Origin: Phoronis australis
Taxonomy: Eukaryota; Phoronida; Phoronidae
NCBI GenBank assembly: GCA_002633005.1
Contig: NMRA01000352.1
Location: 5,882-69,881, forward strand
Length of the DNA: 64,000 bases
Direction: 5' to 3'
Shown here: positions 15,301 to 30,300 of the stretch, piece after piece
Numbering within the stretch: the first letter of the stretch is position 1
Layout: each line of letters begins with the position of its first letter
The notes under the pieces: model-generated
Told to the model about the DNA's origin: nothing
The model's input: the letters and a program-made list of their open reading frames with translations, nothing else
The model's database searches: none
Program-made: the position numbers and the translations under genes

Positions 15301-18300
15301 ATTTGTTGATGAATGAGGAATATCCTGCCTTTCGCTCCTTAAGAATGCTGGAGTACACGGGGGGGGGGGGTGGAGTCCTCTCTCTCGGTTTAAGAGGGGG
15401 CGCTAACTGTTGATGTTTATGGCCTCTTTGAGCTTANTTTGAGCTTACAATTTTCTTCCTTGTTAAAGCACAAACATTCTGTCGCCCGTACCCTCCTGGA
15501 TAGAGCTGATCATTACCTCACTGACTACCATGACTATGTCGAAGAGATGGCCAAGTTGAAGATGCTTTGCGAGCTAATGGATACCAGGAATGGATGTTTA
15601 CCGACCCCCCTAGTCGTAAATCTACTGAAAAACTCGATGGTCCCTCCGTTGCCATCCCATACATAAGAGGAATATCTGAACCCCTACAACACACCTACAG
15701 AACCACGGAATTTCCTCTTACATGAAACCTATCAACACCCTCCGTTCCCTACTAGTCAGACCCAACCCCGATGGCTAAACAATGTGGGGTCATATACCAG
15801 CTGAAATGTGACCAGGATCCCAACCACACCTACATTCATTGGAGAAACCAAGAGACCGTTCCTTATCAGATTCAAAGAACATCTGAAACTAGACAGACCA
15901 ACAGCTGTGGGGGGAACATATTTTGGCAACTGGGCACACCATCTCTTGTGTCATCCAGGATCCTAGCCAAGGAACAAAATTGGCATACTCGTAAGCTCAA
16001 AGAGGCCATAAACATAAACAGTCAGCGCCCCCTCTTGAACCGGGACAGAGGACTCCACTTACCCCCCGTGTACTCCAGCATTCTTAACGAGTGAAAGGTG
16101 GGAAATCCCTAATTCCTCAACAAATACCTGGCGAACCAGGTCAAAACGTCTGCCAACAACCAACCACATCTCTCAGTAATAAAGTGACTATTTTATATAC
16201 TACTGTGTCATACATGGCATTGATCACATACTAGTTTCTTGATATTACAAAGTGTCCTTACAGAAGCCACAAACTTAATTGAAGGTAACCTTCATGTCAC
16301 AAATTGCCATTATATATAAATTGCTTCTGAATTTATTTACTTTATCGAGAAAAGACTGCACATACTAACCTAAGCACATGTACAGCACAACAAGAAACGG
16401 GTCGCTGCTGATGTTAGTTGGACACGGACTCCCAAAGTACTGATTTGTTGGCGTGACACTGCAGAACGTCTTGTACTGGCACTCGTCGCGAACAATGGCC
16501 TCGTCCGTACCATTACTGGGGCAAGTCTGTATGGATGTTGCATTGCAAACACCTGTTGTGGTTACACCGAATGAGGCAGTAACAACTTCTAACAGAGTTT
16601 GGCTTGTGTTGACTGCCTGCGGACACGTGAGGTTAACTGTGGACCCTAGACATGTGGTTGTGGTAATGAAATCACCAGCAGCTGAAAGTCAAGGGAACAT
16701 ATTCAACAAGTTTTGAAAATGGTCATGACAAAACTTGTAACACTTTATGCAATTGAACCTGACTTTTTGTTGGCACACTCAATTTGGAAGAAACAGCATC
16801 ATGGCTTTTGCCAACGTGAATTCACATGCAGTTTCTCATGGGCCAAGTAAACTACAAGTTCAAAGACCGGAATCACAAACATGGCTCTAGGATTAACAAA
16901 CACAGTGCACAAACTCACAAAAAACAGCTTGTATGCGGCAAAGAACGTAGCTTCACCGACACAAACGTGTGCCCAGCTTCAAAACATGACTCTTGAACTC
17001 CTCATCTTTGTACATTATTTGTTAGAGCACCAGAGAATTGCCTTTGGCGAGTAAAGACTTGTTTCTAAGTGTGTAAACCATGCAGGTTCAGAAATGTGCT
17101 TTGCTCACCTTCACAAACAGGCTGGATACCAGACCAACTGCCGGTGTCAGTACACGTCCTGACTAGGTTGCCTGATACCAGTCGATAACCTGGCTTGCAA
17201 GCATATCTCGTCTCTGACAGGTAAGTAGTGCCCAAAATGAGCTTGGTAGTATTACCCACGTCCCCGAGAGTTGAACACGTAACAACTGTGGACAGAATTC
17301 AACAAAGCTTGTTCAAAACTCGTTGGTACAAAGAAAAAAGTAATTGGACAAAATACTGTTTTACCATCATGAAAATTGTACCAATGAACATTTTTCAGAT
17401 TTTATCTTGAACATTTAGGTGAAACGGAATTAACCCAATGTTCTTGATATTGTTTATTTTCTACATAACTAAAAACACATGGTCACATGATACAATTAAA
17501 TAACGAAAATCAAATTCTACAAGCTTTCAAATCTAAGACAAGACATCAATAAAACACTCATTAACACGATAAAAATAACCTCCCTTGCAAAACAATTAAC
17601 AATTTATATTACAATGAAATCATTAAAGTTGGATGTCATGAGCTACACCCAGTAGGAAACACTTATTTTCTGAATCTTCAAATAAATAATTCAGCGGTAC
17701 ACCAATCATGTCGATCGATCTGGTACAACTACAGAGAGCTTACTTTGACACTGGAGTGGTGACCCTGCCCAATGACCAGTTTCATTACACCTGAGAATGG
17801 AGTCACCACTGGACCACCTATATCCTGTCACACATGTGTAGTTGGCAATGTCATCAAATTTTGAGCCAGATGTCACAACTGTGGTATGTGGCAAAGAGGG
17901 TGCCGCTCCGCATGTTATTTCTGAAAAAAGAATTCACAGTTTTGTGGTTTGCCAGCAAGAGATATTTAGAGTGTGTCCAACAAGACTAGAGAGAAAGTGA
18001 TCATTGTACACCACAGAATACATTGACATTTTGTGAGCAGGATGGTACGTACTGATCACACTTCAAACCACATTTCATTTTTTACAAAACACCACCGACA
18101 GAGGTAATAGTTGAATTTTAGCAATGAAAACAACATGGATCTTAACATGTCGAAAATATGACTTTAAACCGGTAATTTTCTAACACTTCTAACATTAGTC
18201 TCCTCAAGTGAACAAGAACCATACACAATGGTCATACATTTCATGTTATCTGCATATTTCATTTCTGGTCTGGCAGATAAGTTAAATGCTATCCTTCATT

Positions 18301-21300
18301 TTAATTCAGAATTAATTGAGTGTTCTCTACGTAAATGTCTAAACACATGATTTAGGAAATTTCTTGCATAGTATACTGCTCAACAGTTTGTCTACTGGAG
18401 TTAAAACTCCAGAAGGCAAGCATACAAGGCAGTGCTTTACCTGCACATGTTGGTGCCACTCCAGACCATAATCCTGACGATAGACACTGACGCGTCAAGG
18501 CTCCTCCCGCAGAAGTAAAACCCGTGTTACATGTGTATGTTACAGTGTTCGGTGATGTGTAGTCATTGCCACTCTTACTGGCATTGGCGATTTGACCAGG
18601 ATCTCCACAGTTGGCAGCTTGAACAAAGAGAGGAATTACAAACCTACAGAACCAGAGTTAATCATCACACTTCAGGTAATTGACTGCGTAATTGAATTAG
18701 CAGCAAATGTAAGGCAATCAGCTATATCACAAGAAAATTTGGTAAGAACAATTTTCAAAACCATGACGAGCTCATTCTTTGGGCGTATCAAAATCACTAT
18801 GACAAGCCAAGCAGTGATGTACACCAGTCAAGTTGCCCCCTTGTGTAGCTCAATGACAATAGAAGTTGGGACAACAAAGGAACATCAGTTACAATGCCCA
18901 TTATTTCTCGTTTCTTCAGTAAATAATTAACTGATTTTTGCCTTTCTAACAACGAAAAAGTTCAAGACAGATTTTATTTTGATAGTCTACAGTGCCTAAA
19001 ATGGTCACAAAAGGATGTGGCCACAAACAGACAACAGTTATGACTGCCACACATCTCTAAGTCACTAATCTTCAAACAAAAGCCAGTCATAAACGTCCAG
19101 ACTACTGTAATCCCAACTGGTAAGAGGCATCGACAGTTGCCGGTTGGAAATGCGAAGATAATGAAGCAAAACGACCAGAAAAGAAATGTGTCCAGTGGCA
19201 TGTGAAAGAAGGAAACAAACAAAATGAAATACACATAAATTTTATGACAAAGCAACATAGTTGGCAAAAAATTTTGCCAATAATAATGCATTTTATTTTT
19301 TTCACGTAGCACCTCAACTGTCACACAAATGTGAAATTGAAATAACAAGATATTGAACTTCAACCCCACCATAACTGGATACCAGCTGTGCAGGAGTTTA
19401 AGTATTAAGCACCTGAAGTTTGGAATAAGAAAAAAATTTGATGTGAACAGACAGAGACTTTTGGATTATTACTGACAGAAGCCGAAGTTTACACAGCCTC
19501 GCAAAACCCCAAGTCTAGCTGAAACATAATTCTGAACTATCATAATTTCTAAGAGGGATGCCAGTAGGCAGTTAAGTGCACCAACTCACGGGGTGCAGGG
19601 TCCCCATACACCTCCACTTCACAGAGTGCCAGTGTCTCCTGCGTAGTCTTCCGGATGTAGACAAACTGAGTGTAGATCAGACTTTGGCACGGCATCACTT
19701 CTGTAGCACCTCGACCAACAGTACCACTGTAGCTGTGACATAACGGATCATTGGTTGTCATGGCGGCACTCTCATTACTCAAGCGTACATCAAAACTTCG
19801 CAGTTGATCATCTGCATGAGAACAAACGTGCTTAGTGACCGTCTGCCTTAAAACTCCCACAACAGCAAAGAAATCAAAACCGCTAAAACTAATAAAACCC
19901 GGTACTTACGTATGCATGGCCTTGCATTCTCGTGTGAATAAAGTATTGAGATGAAATTCACAATACATGTTTTTTCCTATATTGCTTACCGTATTCAATA
20001 TTTTTCATATAGAATGGTTATCCCCATTCAATAATTAATCAACTTTTGAGAGTAATTAAAATTTTGGACTGGCAGACAACAACATTACCAGAAAAACTAT
20101 GACTGCCCTCATATTCGAATAAAAAGCCATAGCTTGACACTCGGGGTCACTGTATTTCTAAATGTTCCCAAAACTGCACCATTTCGGTTTTAAGGCTATG
20201 GGCTTATACAGCCAGTCATTCCATCTTCCTATTCCACCATAAATCTTCACATTCCACCCTCCATCCTCCTACGCCATCCTCCCTTTCCACTCTCCACTTC
20301 CACTGTCCATCCTCCTCTAGCCTCTAACTTCTCCTTCCACCCTCCAACCTCTCTTTCCATCGCCCATCACTCTCCACCTTCTGCTTCCAAAGTCCAACCT
20401 CCACCCTCATTTTCCCTTCCACCCTCTCCTTCTACTCCCCATCCTCTTCTTCCATCCTCATCCTCTCCTTCCCTCCTACCACTTCCACACTCCATCCTCC
20501 CTGCCACCCTCCTTCCTGATCCTTCAACCCTTCATCCCAGCTCTTCCACACCTTTCCTTCCAACATCTACCCTCCAGTTCCACGCTCCATCCTCCCTGCC
20601 ACCCTCTTTCCTGATAATCCAACCCTTCATCCCCGCTCTTCCACACTTTCCTTCCAACATCTACCCTCCAGTTTCATTCTCCATACTCCCTGACACCATT
20701 CACCTCTTTCTTTTCCTGGTAACTATCAGATGTAATAACAGTGTTTGAAACTTCTAAAAAACAAATTATGATTGTAGAGCTCACTTGAAGGAGAGAAAGG
20801 CACCATAACCACGGACCTCAAAGAGAGAGGTTCCCTGATTTGGGTTCTCTTATCTGTCACTGTAATACAGAAGCTGTCCGAGATGAACCACACATATTTT
20901 TGTATTGTGCTGAGAAAAAAACAATTCAAGCCTAAAGTTGCCGCAACAATAACTCTCAAATGTATTCATAAGTATTAACCAAACATGTTTTTACTCACAC
21001 TAGCTCATTTCCCTACTTTCATTTTAATTACGTGAGACAAATCATCCTTAATGGTCATTATCAACCGAAACGTTTGGCTGGTCAGTTAAGCAGACTAGTC
21101 AAGTGTGTACTTTAGACAGCTTTAATTGGAAAAACTTGTACCGACATTGATTCTCGATCAGGTTGACCTGACATGGGGGTATTGTGGCAATGTGGTGTAC
21201 AACCAAAAAATACATAAATACGTACAGTATTGAGTGTCCACATTGGTGATCACAACGGTGTGTACCCGATACACATCTTGAAGATTCACCCTCCACCAAC

Positions 21301-24300
21301 TGTAGGTGTCACTATTTGTGGATGAGCAGCTCCCTACCCTGTTGCCATCGACGGAACGTGAAGATGATTGACCATTGGACGTGGATGACTGTGAAGTGGG
21401 CTTGTTCAAAGCCACATCTGTGCTCACTGTAGGTATTGAGAGAATCCTTACAGCTTAGTGCAAACATTCTCGGAATAATTGTTCCATAACTGAGCTAATG
21501 TGTGTTTCATCAATTGCTTTGAAGGTATTATATAGACAATTGTATAGCCACAGGTGGGGGTGGGTGGGCAAAACGGGGTCATGTCCCCTTGTTCATTGCA
21601 ATAAAAGCCCCCCTGGTTGAAATTCAAAATGCAAAAGAGAACAAATTAAGTCTTGTCTGGCCTTAACCAGGTTTCTGACTATTCGCAAAAAGCGATACTC
21701 GACAAGAAACAAGCCAAAAAAAAAATTTTTGTAATGAAAGAGGTCGCAGACCACGACAAACACCACATGATCACAGCTGAACCATCAAGCTGAGGTGACA
21801 GCGTCAAAATAGCGTGCCACCTCCTGTTGAGTGTAATGACACTACATTATTTGCGCACATGTTTTCTTTGTTCTAGTTTTTATATTCTGTAAGCTCGAGG
21901 CAAACAAATCCTTCGTAACTCTAAATGGAATTCTTGCAAGGGATGTAACGATCTTGAGCAAAAGACACACAGAGTAAGTTTGGTTTGACCTACCGTTACA
22001 TATTGGAAGAGTACCAGTCCATGTTCCTGAGACATTGCACGTTCTTACTGAGTCTCCGGCACTCATCAGTGTCCCCAGCATGCATGTGTATTTAACAGAG
22101 CTACCAACAAGAAATATGTCTCCGCTCCTTGTAGTGTTGGAGGAGTTGCCCGGATGTTCACACACTTTAACTTGGAGAGCTACAAGAATCAGGGCCTTTA
22201 ATTTAGGTTTAAATCAACTAGAAACACTCATGACTCAATTCAGCAGTCTTTGATGACTTAGTTGCCTAACGCACACTCAAAGAAAAAGGCAATAGTTGGA
22301 TATAACGTGCCCGTATTTTGAGAACCAGTTTGATGTCTGCTATTAAGTGGAGAAAACTGGTTCTCAAAATTCAGGCACATTATATCCAACCATTACTCAG
22401 AATAATATAGATGTGATAATTCTTCACTTATTTAGCACACAATGTGGCCGACAAGTGAAATTCTATTTTGTCAAATTTCTTCACAAAAGTAGATTTTTAA
22501 GAGCCTTTTAGTCTGTTATTAGCAAGGTTTGCGGTGGGTAGATGTCATCATTTGCTTATTTTAAGTTCCCATTATTTGCAAAAAAAGAATCAATCATTGA
22601 AAAATGGGAAAATGACCATTTTGGCAATTATTTTCTGCAAAATAAGTGAAGAATTGCCACAACATGAAAGTTTCTAGGCATCCAATAGAGAAATAAGAAA
22701 TTAAATCGAATGGTGGAGCTAAATGACTCGCTAATAACCTTACGTCTGCTTCTCACAGACTTCAAATCGGCTGCTGATGTTTAGACCACTGAACAGAGTT
22801 CTGGTTAGGTGGCATGGTGAATCGACGATGGTCGTGTCTCGTATATGATAAGCGCCGAAATCCAAGACTCCCCGATTTTTTGGCGTTGGTTTCTCTACGC
22901 GTTGGAATAACGCCTCTTTGACATCTCTTCTAAACCAGTCCATCTCACTATCTGTTTCAACAACATCCCTGATTTCAAAATCATGTCCTGTACAGTAGAG
23001 ATGACCCTAAAGCTACTGATTCATAATGAGGCTCCATAACTAGAGTGGCAGTGTTCACAAACGCACGTCTTCAACGACTGCTTCGCTTCACTGACACAAC
23101 TGTCCCAACACAAAGCTTGCTTGAACTACGTACTACATGACATGTTTTCCTTCAGAATTCTTTCCTTGGCATTTGCAATTTGGTTATATGCAAAATTTGA
23201 AACCAGCACTCTCTCATTGACATAGACAGAATTTCCCAACAAGCAACCACAAAAAAATGAAAATTCACTTACTACCAATAACATCTAACCGCAGACACTT
23301 GCTTCCCTGGTAAGTCACAGGCTTCACACGAATGTAACGCGCAGCCACAGGGATGGGAAAGACTTGTTCCACTGGGGTATCACGATCACTGTTACCAATG
23401 AACTATGTACAAATTAATTTGAATTAGTCATTGACAATACCTTTCTTTGTGTACTGTAAGACCGCAGAGACGAAGAAATCAAATGATAGATCTGGGCCAG
23501 GCATAAATTAAGCATCACTCAATTACTGAACAATGTTCTTTGAATTCGATAGTTCACATTAGACTATCTGCGGTCATATCTGAAATTCCTGATGATACAT
23601 CCATAACATATACTAAGTGCCTTATGCTGCCAGCTGGCATCAGATTATATCTACCGTCGATTTTTAAGGTTATGTAGGGCGTTATGGACAGGTCACCGTA
23701 TTTAGCCAAATTAAGTTTTAACTCAGTAAAAATATTTATTGACAGTAGAAAGGCTGCAGAATTTGATTTTTGACTTTTTACCAAATAAGGTACCTTGAGA
23801 GCAAAACAATGGTATCAATAACATGATCAATTTGATGGTATCAATAACATGATCAATTTGATGGTATCAATCACATGATCAATTTGATGGTATCAATAAC
23901 ATGATCAATTTGATGGTATCAATAACATGGTCAATTTGATACAAATGTTCAAGGTGAGATCTCATGATCAAAAATGCTGTAACAGTGTTACTAACAGTGT
24001 TACAGTTTTCTAAAACACCATTTAAAGTTGTCTCATGAAAATCATAAGAGTCAGCAACCCAGAATTTGTAGCTTAGATTTATTTGGGTTTTGGCACAAAA
24101 TTTGATGAGAAAAACTGTATCACAACTAACGCGATGCCTCCAACAATCAGTTAATATCCAGGTCAAATAATCTACAGTAAAACCTAACTAATTAAAGACG
24201 CAATATGGCAGAAAAGTGTCTTATTTTAAAATTTTATAAATTTAACAAGATATTAGGAGCACAAAATAAATTCTTCTAGTTCTGTAACATAGCCACCACT

Positions 24301-27300
24301 TCACTAAATAATTTCATCCGACTGCAGATTGGAAACACTGAGAGAGTTCATATATTCACAGTCGATATGGACGTACCTTGCTAATTAACGTTTTCCACCA
24401 TCGCGTACCGTGGTCTTTTTCAAACTTTCTCACACACGACCTCCATACAGTTTGAAAAAGAGCACAGTACCCGATGGTCAAAAACGTTACCCAGCAAGGT
24501 ATGTAAATATCAACTCTGAATAGGTGAACCCCATAGTGATAGCCACCATCTCCCAACAAAATTCTGGGCATTCACGATTTCAGAAAAGAATCTACGGCAA
24601 TAATTTTAGTCCAAAATTCAACTGAGAATTTACCGACAATAATTCAAGGATGAGATTGAGATATGATATAAAGGACACATATTGATGTACAAAGACTGTC
24701 ACAAGTTTAATGCAAAACCACAGAATGGACACAGGCTTGCACAGGCCTGGTGACGAACAAATGATTTTGTTATTTGTAAGTAGTACTTGTTTTGTTTACT
24801 CCACCACAAAACACTAACAAGTTGAACCCTGTGCTTGAAGTGGAGTGAACAAAACTGAATGGAATCACTTACAGTAATGCATCCATCGGAGCCTGAAACA
24901 CACAGAAACGTGTTTCCATCAAAAGAAGTTGATATCTCCATAGTCTTAGTCCACCAATCGTTATCAGCTTTACCCTGAAACAAAAGCAACGTAAACCGCT
25001 GTCATACACCCCACATCAATTTGTGCACTGTAAATTCTATGTTACAAGTCAACAGACAAAAGGTTCCACTTGGAGGTCCAACACTAAGTCCAGATTTATT
25101 CAAACCTTGACTAGTCTCCTAGACTATTACCCTCTCCTAAAAACAAAAACACACTTAATAAGAAATTGCTACTAAAAGACGCAGCACGCCAAGACCTCAT
25201 AAAAAATACAGTGTTCACAACAGCTAAATAAATATTCTACATACAATTTTCAGAGACAAGAAAGCACAAGTCATTCACTCAACACAATTTCTAATTCTGG
25301 TGTGCTACATTAGGGCTGAGTTGGAGGCAGGGACAGATAGAATGCAATTTCTTTCAATCTCAGAAATTTTGAGACAATCAAGTGCAAGTGCTAAATAATT
25401 AATTATACAGTTTAAACATTTTATCATCTTGATCACTATATACTTAGTTACTGTAGAGGGTGCCAAGGTTTCATGAACTGTGTTACTACACTGACACTGG
25501 GACATTGCTTTTTAAGGAAAATTAGTCTGCACATTTTCTCCATATTCAATCACCTTGTCAATCGCAACATAGTTTGCTTGACCAAAGGCTCTGCCCCACC
25601 CCCAACTCAAGAGTTAGCTCCATCACCTAAGAAGATAAAAGTTTCACTACAGTGCCGAAGGCAATATGAGAACTGCAGTTGTTTGAAAATGCAAAAACTA
25701 AACTTTAATCAGTTATTGTATTTTAAAACAACCCCAATTCTCTTAAAAGCGACAACTGACTCGAGCGTTGATCAATTTCTAGTACAGTTAGATACCACGA
25801 CCACAAACACATCTCACTGTGATGGTGTGGCAATTAAAAACACCTTAATGGAGAATTAATAACATTTCTCATCACCCATCTCACCTTAGTGACTATCTTG
25901 ACCACAGTGACCACTTGACCAAGGTCCAGCTGAAGGTAATCGTTGGAATTGGAGCCATCCTGGGCACACCAGGCTCCAGAAGAGTTGTACGATGACTGAC
26001 TTGTTGAGCAGCAGGAGTGAGATGATGAAGCCGTCACGGTGATGGTAAGACCTAGTGACGAGGTGGTCGTCAAGGAAACTTCGTCTTCAGGGTCTGAACA
26101 GAACAAAATCAAAGTTTCTAATGATTTCAACCAGTCGGCGGCAGGATTATACATAATTAAACTTATATTCCTGAATGGACAAACCTTTGAAAACTCTAAA
26201 AATATGGTAATTATAACTGCTAACCACTGCAGTTTCTTGGGGACAACTATAGAGTACTGTGTGGTTAACCTCATGCATGAATTCTAAATTAGACAGGTAG
26301 ACTTGTGGTTAAGGCAGTAGATGAAAGTCACATGATTCAATTGGTGAGAAAGTCGACGGTCACTGGTCTCATAGATTTTACCAAAAACATAAAAGAAAAA
26401 CCTTTACAGTGGAATTAATGTTCATAGTTGAAAAAAAAACACATCCACATACCATACTAAGAAAATCACTGCATGAAAAAGCTATCAACAATTTATTGCT
26501 GCAGTGTGGTATGGCATAAACTTGTGGAATTCTACTCAACTTTATTCATACTTCATTGTGACTGATTATATCCCTTAAATATTTGCAGTCAGAAAAAGGA
26601 CAAAACCATGACATTTTCTTAACACATGCACTGAGCAAGCCATCAGAATAGTCTTTTGTCAAATTTCACTAAGATCCTTAATTGGTTTATGAAATAAGAC
26701 AAAAAAGCATACAGCAAAAATGCTCCATTTGAGGGACAACACAATTCAAGTCAAATTGCATTTCCTTCATTCAGAAAAATGTCCCATGAGCGATTTTGGC
26801 ATTCAACATTTTTCTGTTTAGCATCAACAGAGTCTGAAAATAGACATGGCTGTTCATTAAATTGTTGAAAACAGCCATTGACACAATGTTTTCACGCCTC
26901 ACTATAGTTTGTAACGACATGGTAACTACTGATCGCTTGGTGCTGAAGGTATTATGAATGTGGGACAGCGAATACCTTATTTCTAAAATTTGTTACACAA
27001 CCTTTAGCAAATTTTTTACTGTCTCAAGCAGGGAAATTTTGTTCCATAGTTGGTTGATTTTTGGTTGTTTTGAAAACTCATGAGGTGGTGCGGCATTTCT
27101 AGTCGCCCATTTAAAAAATTCATCTAACACAAGTAGAAGTGATGCATTTTTTTTGATCAACTCAGACCAGTTTCAAACCAGTTTCAGTGCCACAGCTACA
27201 TGATTGCCAGTGGTAGTTGCCATGCCGATGGGGTGTGAAACAGTGTATCACTGACACTGATACCTTACCAGACAAGCAAGGGCTTTCAAGACTTTACCAG

Positions 27301-30300
27301 AGTGTGCCTTCACTAGGTTTTCCAAAAATGGAAGTTTGAGATGTTGGCAGAATTCGTTTCTGAGCAGAGCCTTATTTTTCAAAATGAGTACAGACCAGAA
27401 CTAAGAATGCCTTTTTGGCCTAATCAGCAGACAAGCGAAATGATCTCATAAAATGAACACTTTGTGAATGCATAACAAAACGGACACAGTTGGTGACAAG
27501 CTCACCAAGTCCTTAGCTGAATTATGCCACCACACATACCTATACTTCTGGTGCACACAGGGGGCGCTCCCGTCCATGCAACAGCCAGCAGACACGTCCT
27601 CTTCAGGTTGCCTGACGTCAAAGCATACTTTAGCCATACGAGTTACACCCAGTAGGAAACACTTTTTCTGAATTTTCAAATAAATCATTTAGCGATCGAA
27701 CAACGACAAAGAGCTTACTTTGACATTGGAGTGGTGACCCAGCCCAATGACCAGTTTCATTACACCTGAGAATGAAGTCACCACTGGACCACCTATATCC
27801 TGTCACACATGTGTAGTTGGCAATGTCATCAAATTTTGAGCCAGACGTCACAACTGTGGTATGTGGCAAAGTGGGTGCTACTCCGCATGATATTTCTGAA
27901 AAAAGAATCAAGGGTTTTGTGGCTTACCAAGGAGAGATGTCTAAAAGAGTGTTCCCATGATGGACCACACAGAAAGTGATCAATGTAATGTCTAACAATA
28001 TCTTGACATTTTGTGTACAGGATGCATGAGGAATCCAGCACAGGTAAAAAACTGACCCTACGAAATGATGGTCCCACAGTTGGAGTTAAATGCCAACACA
28101 ATAGCCCACTGAATTCAGTCCTGCTGCTTAGACTGCTTGGAATGGTCATCTGAGGAAATCCGTTAATGACACCTCCTTGGGTATGAAAACTGGGTGCCTG
28201 TGACTGTAGGCAGCCCAGCCAGATGACTCTATTGTGTTGGGATGGAATCGGTTAAATTAAAATTGAAACATGGACTTCAGATGACAAAGTGAATTGGGTT
28301 TTGGCTTGAGTTTTCACCTGTACCAAGTCTGTCTTGGAACAGATCACACTTCAAACCACATTTCATATTTTCTAAAGCACCATCCATTCAGCCAGGTAAT
28401 ACTAGCAAAACAACATGGTCGAAAATACGAATTTAAACTCTCACTGGTAGTGTTCCAACAGTTTAACATTAGTCTCCTCAAGTGAGCAAGAACCATAAAA
28501 AATGGTCATATTTGTCATGTTATCTGTACATTTCACTTCTGGTGGCAGATAAGTTAAACGCTATCTTTCATTTTAATTCAGAATTTACTAATCGGATATT
28601 TTCAGACTGTATGTCTAAGTACATGATTTAGGAATATTTCTTGCGTAGTATAATATAGTAATCAACATGTCCCCGTGTTCATTACATAAAAGCCCCCTGG
28701 TTGAAATCCAAAATGCAAAAGACAAAAAATTAAGTCTTGTCTGTCCTTAATCAGACTTCTGACAATTGGCAAACAAATCTTTTGTAACTCTAAATGAAAT
28801 TTTTGCAAAGGCTCCTGAGCAAAAAACACACAGAGTAAGTTTTGTTTGACCTACCACTACATGTTGGAAGAGTACCAGTCCATGTTCCTGACACATTGCA
28901 CGTTCTTACTGAGTCTCCGGCACTCATCAGTGTCCCCAGCATGCATGTGTATTTAACAGAGCTACCAACAAGAAATATAAATCCGCTCCTTGAAGCGTTG
29001 GAAGGGATGCCAGGATCTCCACAAACTTTAACTTGGAGAGCTACAAAATTCGGTGCATTTAACTTATGTTTAAATCAACTAGAAAGTCACACGTGACATC
29101 AATTTAGCAGTCTTTGATGACTTATAGTTGTCTAACACACACTTACAGAATAAGGCAACAGTCTGATATAACGTGCCCGTACTTTGAAAACCAGTTTGAT
29201 GCACGTTATTCAGTGGAGAAAACTGGTTCTCAAAATTCAGGCACATTATATCCAACCATTACCCAGAATAATATAGATGTGATAATTCTTCACTTATTTA
29301 GCACACAATATGGCTGACAAGTGAGATTCTGTTTGGCCATTAAATTTCTAAACATAAGTAGACATTTTTTAGAACACTTTAGTCTATTAGCAATGGGTTT
29401 GCGGTGCACAGATGTCATCATTTGCTAAAAGTTCCTATATGCAGAAAATGGGAAATGACCATTATGATAACCAATTCCATGTGAAATAAGCGGAGAATTG
29501 CCACAGCATGAAAGTTTCTAGACATCGAGCTGTAAAAGATAAATAAGAATTACATCAAACGTTGGAACTAAGCGACTCGTTAGCAACTTACGACTGCTGC
29601 TCACAGACTACAGCTTGGCCATTGATGTTCAGACCACTGAATGGAGTTCTGTTTAGATGGCATTGTGTATCAGATATGGTAGTTTCTCGTATGTGATAAG
29701 TACTGAAATCTAAGACAGCCTGCCATTTTGGCGACGGTTTCTCTCATGCATCACTTTGACATCACTTCTAAACCAGTCTATCTCACAATCTAAGATTTTG
29801 ATAACATCCCTAATTTCAAAATCATATCCTGAACTGTTGAGATGACAATAAAATTATCAGTCTATACAAGGCCCCATAACTAGGGTGGCAGTTTTCCGAC
29901 ACACACATCTTCAAGGACTGTTTCGCATCACTGACACAACTATCCCAACACAGAGCTTGCTTGAATGGCACACTACACGACAGAATTCTTTCCTTGGCAT
30001 TCACAATTTGGTTATGCAAAATTTGAAATTAGCACTCTGTCACTGACAAACTAAGACAGAATTTCCCAACAAGCAACCACAAAAAAAAGAAAATTCACTT
30101 ACTACCAATAACATCCAATCGCAGACACTTGCTTCCCTGGTAAGTCACAGGCTTCACACGAATGTAACGCGCAGCCACAGGGATGGGAAAGACTTGTTCC
30201 ACTGGTGTATCACGATCACTGTTACCAATGAACTATGTACAAATTAATTTGAATTAGTCATTCACAATACCTTTCTTTGTGTACTGTAAGACCGCAGAGA

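Larger units (their letters stand above)
17640..27626 (-). repeat. Segmental tandem duplication, block 1
   Basis: Carries CCP7, CCP6, FTP, CCP5, F5/8C-2 and the truncated CCP. Introns as well as exons align with block 2 (27640-40575), including the hairpin and minisatellite. The right limit falls inside the CCP2-type exon. Confidence 0.85.

Noticed and set aside
18974-19372. 132-codon minus-strand frame with hydrophobic stretches
   Set aside because: Low-complexity Phe/Cys-rich chance frame in an intron, no domain, no fitting phase.
25473-25859. 128-codon plus-strand frame
   Set aside because: It lies in an intron opposite the F5/8C exon, is only partly present in the paralogous block, and contains the decayed hairpin.
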